From Niabella agricola (GTDB taxonomy: Bacteria > Bacteroidota > Bacteroidia > Chitinophagales > Chitinophagaceae), in contig NZ_JAJHIZ010000003.1 in NCBI RefSeq assembly GCF_021538615.1, forward strand, positions 4,650,001 through 4,714,000: 64,000 bases of DNA. The letters run 5' to 3'. A program made the position numbers and the translations under genes. Positions 61,951 to 64,000 of the stretch are shown here, piece after piece. Under the pieces are notes generated by a model. The model searched no databases. It saw only the letters and a list, made by a program, of their open reading frames with translations, and was not told the DNA's origin. Every line of letters starts with the position of its first letter. The first letter of the stretch is position 1.

Positions 61951-62539
61951 AAAATGCTGATTTAATATCCGGAGGAGCGGCATAATCTACCTGCACGTAT
62001 AACAGGCCGGCTTTTACGAGTGCCTGTATTGCCGCATCGGAGGTTTTTGAAGCAATCCCGGAAAGGGTTTGTATATCCGATTTAAATTTATCGAATCCGC
62101 CAATGATCTCCACACATCCGGCGGCGCCCCAGCCATATTCTGAAAGCGAGTTCGGACCGGCGTGAATGAGGAACGAATCCTCAATCTGGATGGCGCCGTC
62201 GTAGGGAGAATAGGTATTGTGTATCTTGTAATTCGGATTGTAGTAGGCAACCCTTTTCCTGCTTACCTTATGTTTGCCGGAGTTAATCCAGCCTCTGTGG
62301 CGATATCGCTTGTCTGGCTGTTTGGGATCGTTCCAATAAGGCATAAAGCGCAGGGCCTTCCATTTCAGCGTTATCTTTTTATTACTGTTATCCGCTCCTT
62401 CAAGATGCACATAGTAGACCGGGATCTTGTAATACTCAGTTTTGCCATTATTATTAAAGTCGCTGTCCGGGTACGACCTTCCAATATAATGGTCGCCGGT
62501 AGTGTTATTGGTAACGATTATGTTGACTGTTCGGGGCAT
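61937..62539 (-). CDS. L,D-transpeptidase-like protein without signal peptide
   Basis: 200 residues, MPRTVNIIVTNNTTGDHYIG. There is no signal peptide or membrane segment. The central motif DSFLIHAGPN...WGAAGCVEIIG places His126 and Cys142 as in YkuD-type L,D-transpeptidases (HxG ... GC[IV]), and AIQIEDSFLIHAG has the expected beta-strand before the histidine. The family name is not certain. A cytosolic peptidoglycan-modifying enzyme is out of place unless exported, for example as a type VI effector. The overlapping downstream lipoprotein may protect against it. A TAGATTTG -7 box lies at 62565-62558, 19 bases before its start. A frame of 86 codons directly upstream ends in a TGA in the same frame, one codon before this ATG. 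Confidence 0.6.
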   Translation of the reverse strand: MPRTVNIIVTNNTTGDHYIGRSYPDSDFNNNGKTEYYKIPVYYVHLEGADNSNKKITLKWKALRFMPYWNDPKQPDKRYRHRGWINSGKHKVSRKRVAYYNPNYKIHNTYSPYDGAIQIEDSFLIHAGPNSLSEYGWGAAGCVEIIGGFDKFKSDIQTLSGIASKTSDAAIQALVKAGLLYVQVDYAAPPDIKSAFYGEY

Positions 62540-62542
62540 TTT

Positions 62543-62803
62543 TCAGAAATATTGGGTCAAATCTACTGAATTTTTACATTTTTCAGTCATTGGGGAGCGC
62601 ACACCCGGAATACTCGTCGGATTGTAAAGTCCGCCAGGTAACACCTTTATAAGTCCATCAGGGCGCTCATACCAGAAGTTGGTATCGCTTAAATTAGGGA
62701 TGTCTGAAATTTGGAAACAGGCAGGCGGATATATTAACTTTACTTTGTATGTTTTTACATAACCCCTAACAACTGCAGTAATGGTACGGGTAAACAGTTT
62801 CAC
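62543..62803 (-). other. Open frame directly upstream and in frame with the transpeptidase-like gene
   Basis: An 86-codon frame beginning with GTG (62803) and ending TGA, followed by AAA and the ATG of the next gene in the same frame. The product has no recognised family (PPACFQISDIPNLSDTNFWY, then PGGLYNPTSIPG). Its start lies 27 bases from the divergent gene at 62831, which leaves little room for a promoter. It could be a small co-transcribed gene, the upstream half of a gene split by a nonsense change, or chance. Confidence 0.35.
62558..62565 (-). promoter_or_regulatory. Candidate -7 element (TAGATTTG) of the transpeptidase-like gene
   Basis: A perfect TAnnTTTG on the minus strand, 18 bases before the ATG at 62539. 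No -33 TTG is visible. If used, transcription starts after the 86-codon frame and supports 62539 as the true start. Confidence 0.35.
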
Positions 62804-62830
62804 ATTCTTTACTTCTAAATTTTTTAAACA

Positions 62831-63175
62831 ATGAAAAAAACAAGCATTTTTCTGGTGGGAATACTCGCCGTAATTACGCTGCTCGTGAGTTGGAAAGTTG
62901 CCGACAACCGGGCTGTGATCACTGACGGTTTATGCAACTTTATTGATGGCAATGGGGTTTGGCATCCCGGTGCGGGAGCGGCCCAAATGGTAGCGACCAG
63001 CAGCGGACAGGTCAGTTATGTTTGCAAAGCCACCGGTCTTCCGAATGACACCGGCAAGACGGTTCATTGGGACAATGAAAACACCGGCGCAACCTGCCTG
63101 GGGGGCGCAAACTGGAAAATGATTATTTCTCCCAATGGTAACGGAAGTGTTGTTTGTCATATGGAGCATGAATAA
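62831..63175 (+). CDS. Small secreted four-cysteine protein, copy 1
   Basis: 114 residues, signal peptide about 1-20 (MKKTSIFLVGILAVITLLVSW). The mature part has four cysteines (C35, C65, C89, C109) and a pattern shared with the gene at 63450: DGxC ... GxVxxxCK ... NDTGK ... GAxC ... W..IISPNGxxSxxC. The even cysteine number suggests two disulfides in an extracytoplasmic beta-rich domain. No family recognised. A terminator follows. Confidence 0.7.
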   Translation: MKKTSIFLVGILAVITLLVSWKVADNRAVITDGLCNFIDGNGVWHPGAGAAQMVATSSGQVSYVCKATGLPNDTGKTVHWDNENTGATCLGGANWKMIISPNGNGSVVCHMEHE

Positions 63176-63203
63176 AAAAGAATGGTGAATGCTCTGCTAT
63201 TTT

Positions 63204-63238
63204 AAGGCGTCGCTAGCAAAATAGTGACGCCTTCTTTT
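63204..63238 (+). terminator. Intrinsic terminator
   Basis: AAGGCGTCGCTA / TAGTGACGCCTT, a 12-bp stem with one G-T wobble, followed by CTTTT; it lies between the two four-cysteine protein genes. Confidence 0.75.
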
Positions 63239-63449
63239 ACTTAAAATTGCAATAAGCCTGTTACATCTCGCGGGGGCTGAACAATGCATGGATGCTGTAT
63301 GATTTTATGGATCATGGCTACTTGTTGATGCCGGAGTAAAAGCGTTGGCGAATGGCATCTGGGTGTAAACCTGCCGTCTGGTATACATCCGCATATAGCG
63401 GTAACAAGGGATATTCTCACACAAATTCTTCACTTTAAATCTTCAAAAA

Positions 63450-63815
63450 ATGAAAAAAGTAAGCATTCTTTTTGCGGCAGCATTTGCCGTTGTAGGGCTG
63501 TTGGCCAGCTGGAAAACAATGAACAACAGTGCGATTGTAATCCAGGACGGAGGGTGTTGGTTTGGGCTTAACGGCTATTCGGGCGTAACGGATAATGGCA
63601 ATTTTGTAGTTACAAACAGCGGTAACGGCATGGTTAGTTGTAAGTTTTCGGGTGTTGAAAACAATACAGGAAAAGCCCTGGTCTTTAATTCAAAAGACTT
63701 TCCGGGTGCGCTTTGTGGTACTATGGCCGGCCCTACTGATGACTGGAGCATTGTCATTACGCCCAGCGGGCAGGCGAGTTTTACCTGCAAAGTGAACGGT
63801 GCGGGTAATCATTAA
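63450..63815 (+). CDS. Small secreted four-cysteine protein, copy 2
   Basis: 121 residues, signal peptide about 1-20 (MKKVSILFAAAFAVVGLLASW). Cysteines C36, C64, C89 and C113 sit as in the preceding paralogue, with common DGGC, GMVSCKFSGV, NTGKA, GALCG and SIVITPSGQASFTC. The two genes come from a local duplication and diverged strongly. No family recognised; role unknown. Confidence 0.7.
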   Translation: MKKVSILFAAAFAVVGLLASWKTMNNSAIVIQDGGCWFGLNGYSGVTDNGNFVVTNSGNGMVSCKFSGVENNTGKALVFNSKDFPGALCGTMAGPTDDWSIVITPSGQASFTCKVNGAGNH

Positions 63816-63875
63816 AAAATGTGTAAACAATCGTACAGGAAAGGCGAAGCCTGACCTTTTTCTGTGATTTTTCAA

Positions 63876-64000
63876 GCGGCTGTCTCAAAAGTCCGTCATT
63901 TCGAGCGTAATGTAGTGAAGCCGGGAAATCTCCAATACATCATTTCCAGGCAATAAGATTTCTCCTCCCTATAGCAATCGGGACCGCTTCGTCCCGCAAG
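63876..64000. repeat. Interspersed intergenic repeat, cut by window end
   Basis: GGCTGTCTCAAAAGTCCGTC followed by ATTTCGAGCGTAATG, GAAATCTCC and GGGACCGCTTCGTCCCG resembles the dispersed non-coding repeats with TCATTTCGAGCG and AAATCTC found many times in Bacteroidota genomes. GGGAC/GTCCC forms a short hairpin at its end. No coding potential seen. Confidence 0.55.

Noticed and set aside
1..64000. tRNA genes, rRNA genes, riboswitches, insertion sequences, prophage or plasmid functions
   Set aside because: Read through on both strands for cloverleaf patterns, transposase motifs and phage genes; none was convincing by eye. A tRNAscan or Infernal run would be decisive for RNA genes.

Overview
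The window looks like a chromosome segment of a Bacteroidota species, most likely of the family Chitinophagaceae. The support is two SusC/SusD pairs, long secreted proteins of the gliding/type IX secretion style, promoters of the TAnnTTTG (-7) type with few Shine-Dalgarno sequences, and the gene order rpmB-rpmG-(DUF4295, bL38)-ftsY. I saw no tRNA, rRNA, CRISPR array, insertion sequence or phage gene.

Layout. 0-5 kb (minus strand): an RCC1-type secreted protein cut by the window edge, a BON-domain lipoprotein and a 923-residue SprB-like surface protein whose C-terminal domain is interrupted by two membrane segments. 6.0-9.7 kb: a G/C-richer block of AraC regulators and NAD(P)-binding proteins, followed by a relict in which the head of one such oxidoreductase is fused to the tail of an AraC regulator. 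10.7-12.3 kb: a membrane-bound winged-helix regulator of ToxR-like topology, divergent from a small secreted protein. 12.4-16.5 kb: a LacI-type regulator divergent from xylulokinase and xylose isomerase, with an operator between them. 16.5-19.5 kb: a class C serine hydrolase and a MATE efflux pump with a leader that may contain a 13-codon peptide.

19.7-49.9 kb is a large polysaccharide utilisation locus. A LacI regulator with its own operator controls, through a second copy of that operator, a run of genes: SusC/SusD, a GH172 enzyme, a second SusC/SusD, a sodium:solute symporter, a GATase-like protein, a neutral-ceramidase-like protein, a (GATase-like + alpha/alpha barrel) protein, two tandem GH172 enzymes, a histidinol-dehydrogenase homologue, a DUF4091 enzyme, a GH43/GH32-like beta-propeller enzyme, a fourth long GH172 enzyme and a SGNH acetylesterase. 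A GH29 fucosidase lies convergent at the end. Four GH172 genes in one locus point to an unusual furanose-containing glycan (D-fructofuranose or D-arabinofuranose), which is my inference.

50-57 kb: a DUF4382 lipoprotein, a minus-strand operon of a two-component system with an outer-membrane protein and two small basic secreted proteins, a dicarboxylate/glutamate symporter and a small beta-barrel protein. 57.5-61.3 kb is housekeeping: lipoamide dehydrogenase, L28, L33, bL38 and FtsY. 61.3-63.8 kb: an L,D-transpeptidase-like protein without a signal peptide followed by an overlapping lipoprotein (possible effector/immunity pair), then two paralogous four-cysteine secreted proteins. The window ends in an interspersed intergenic repeat.
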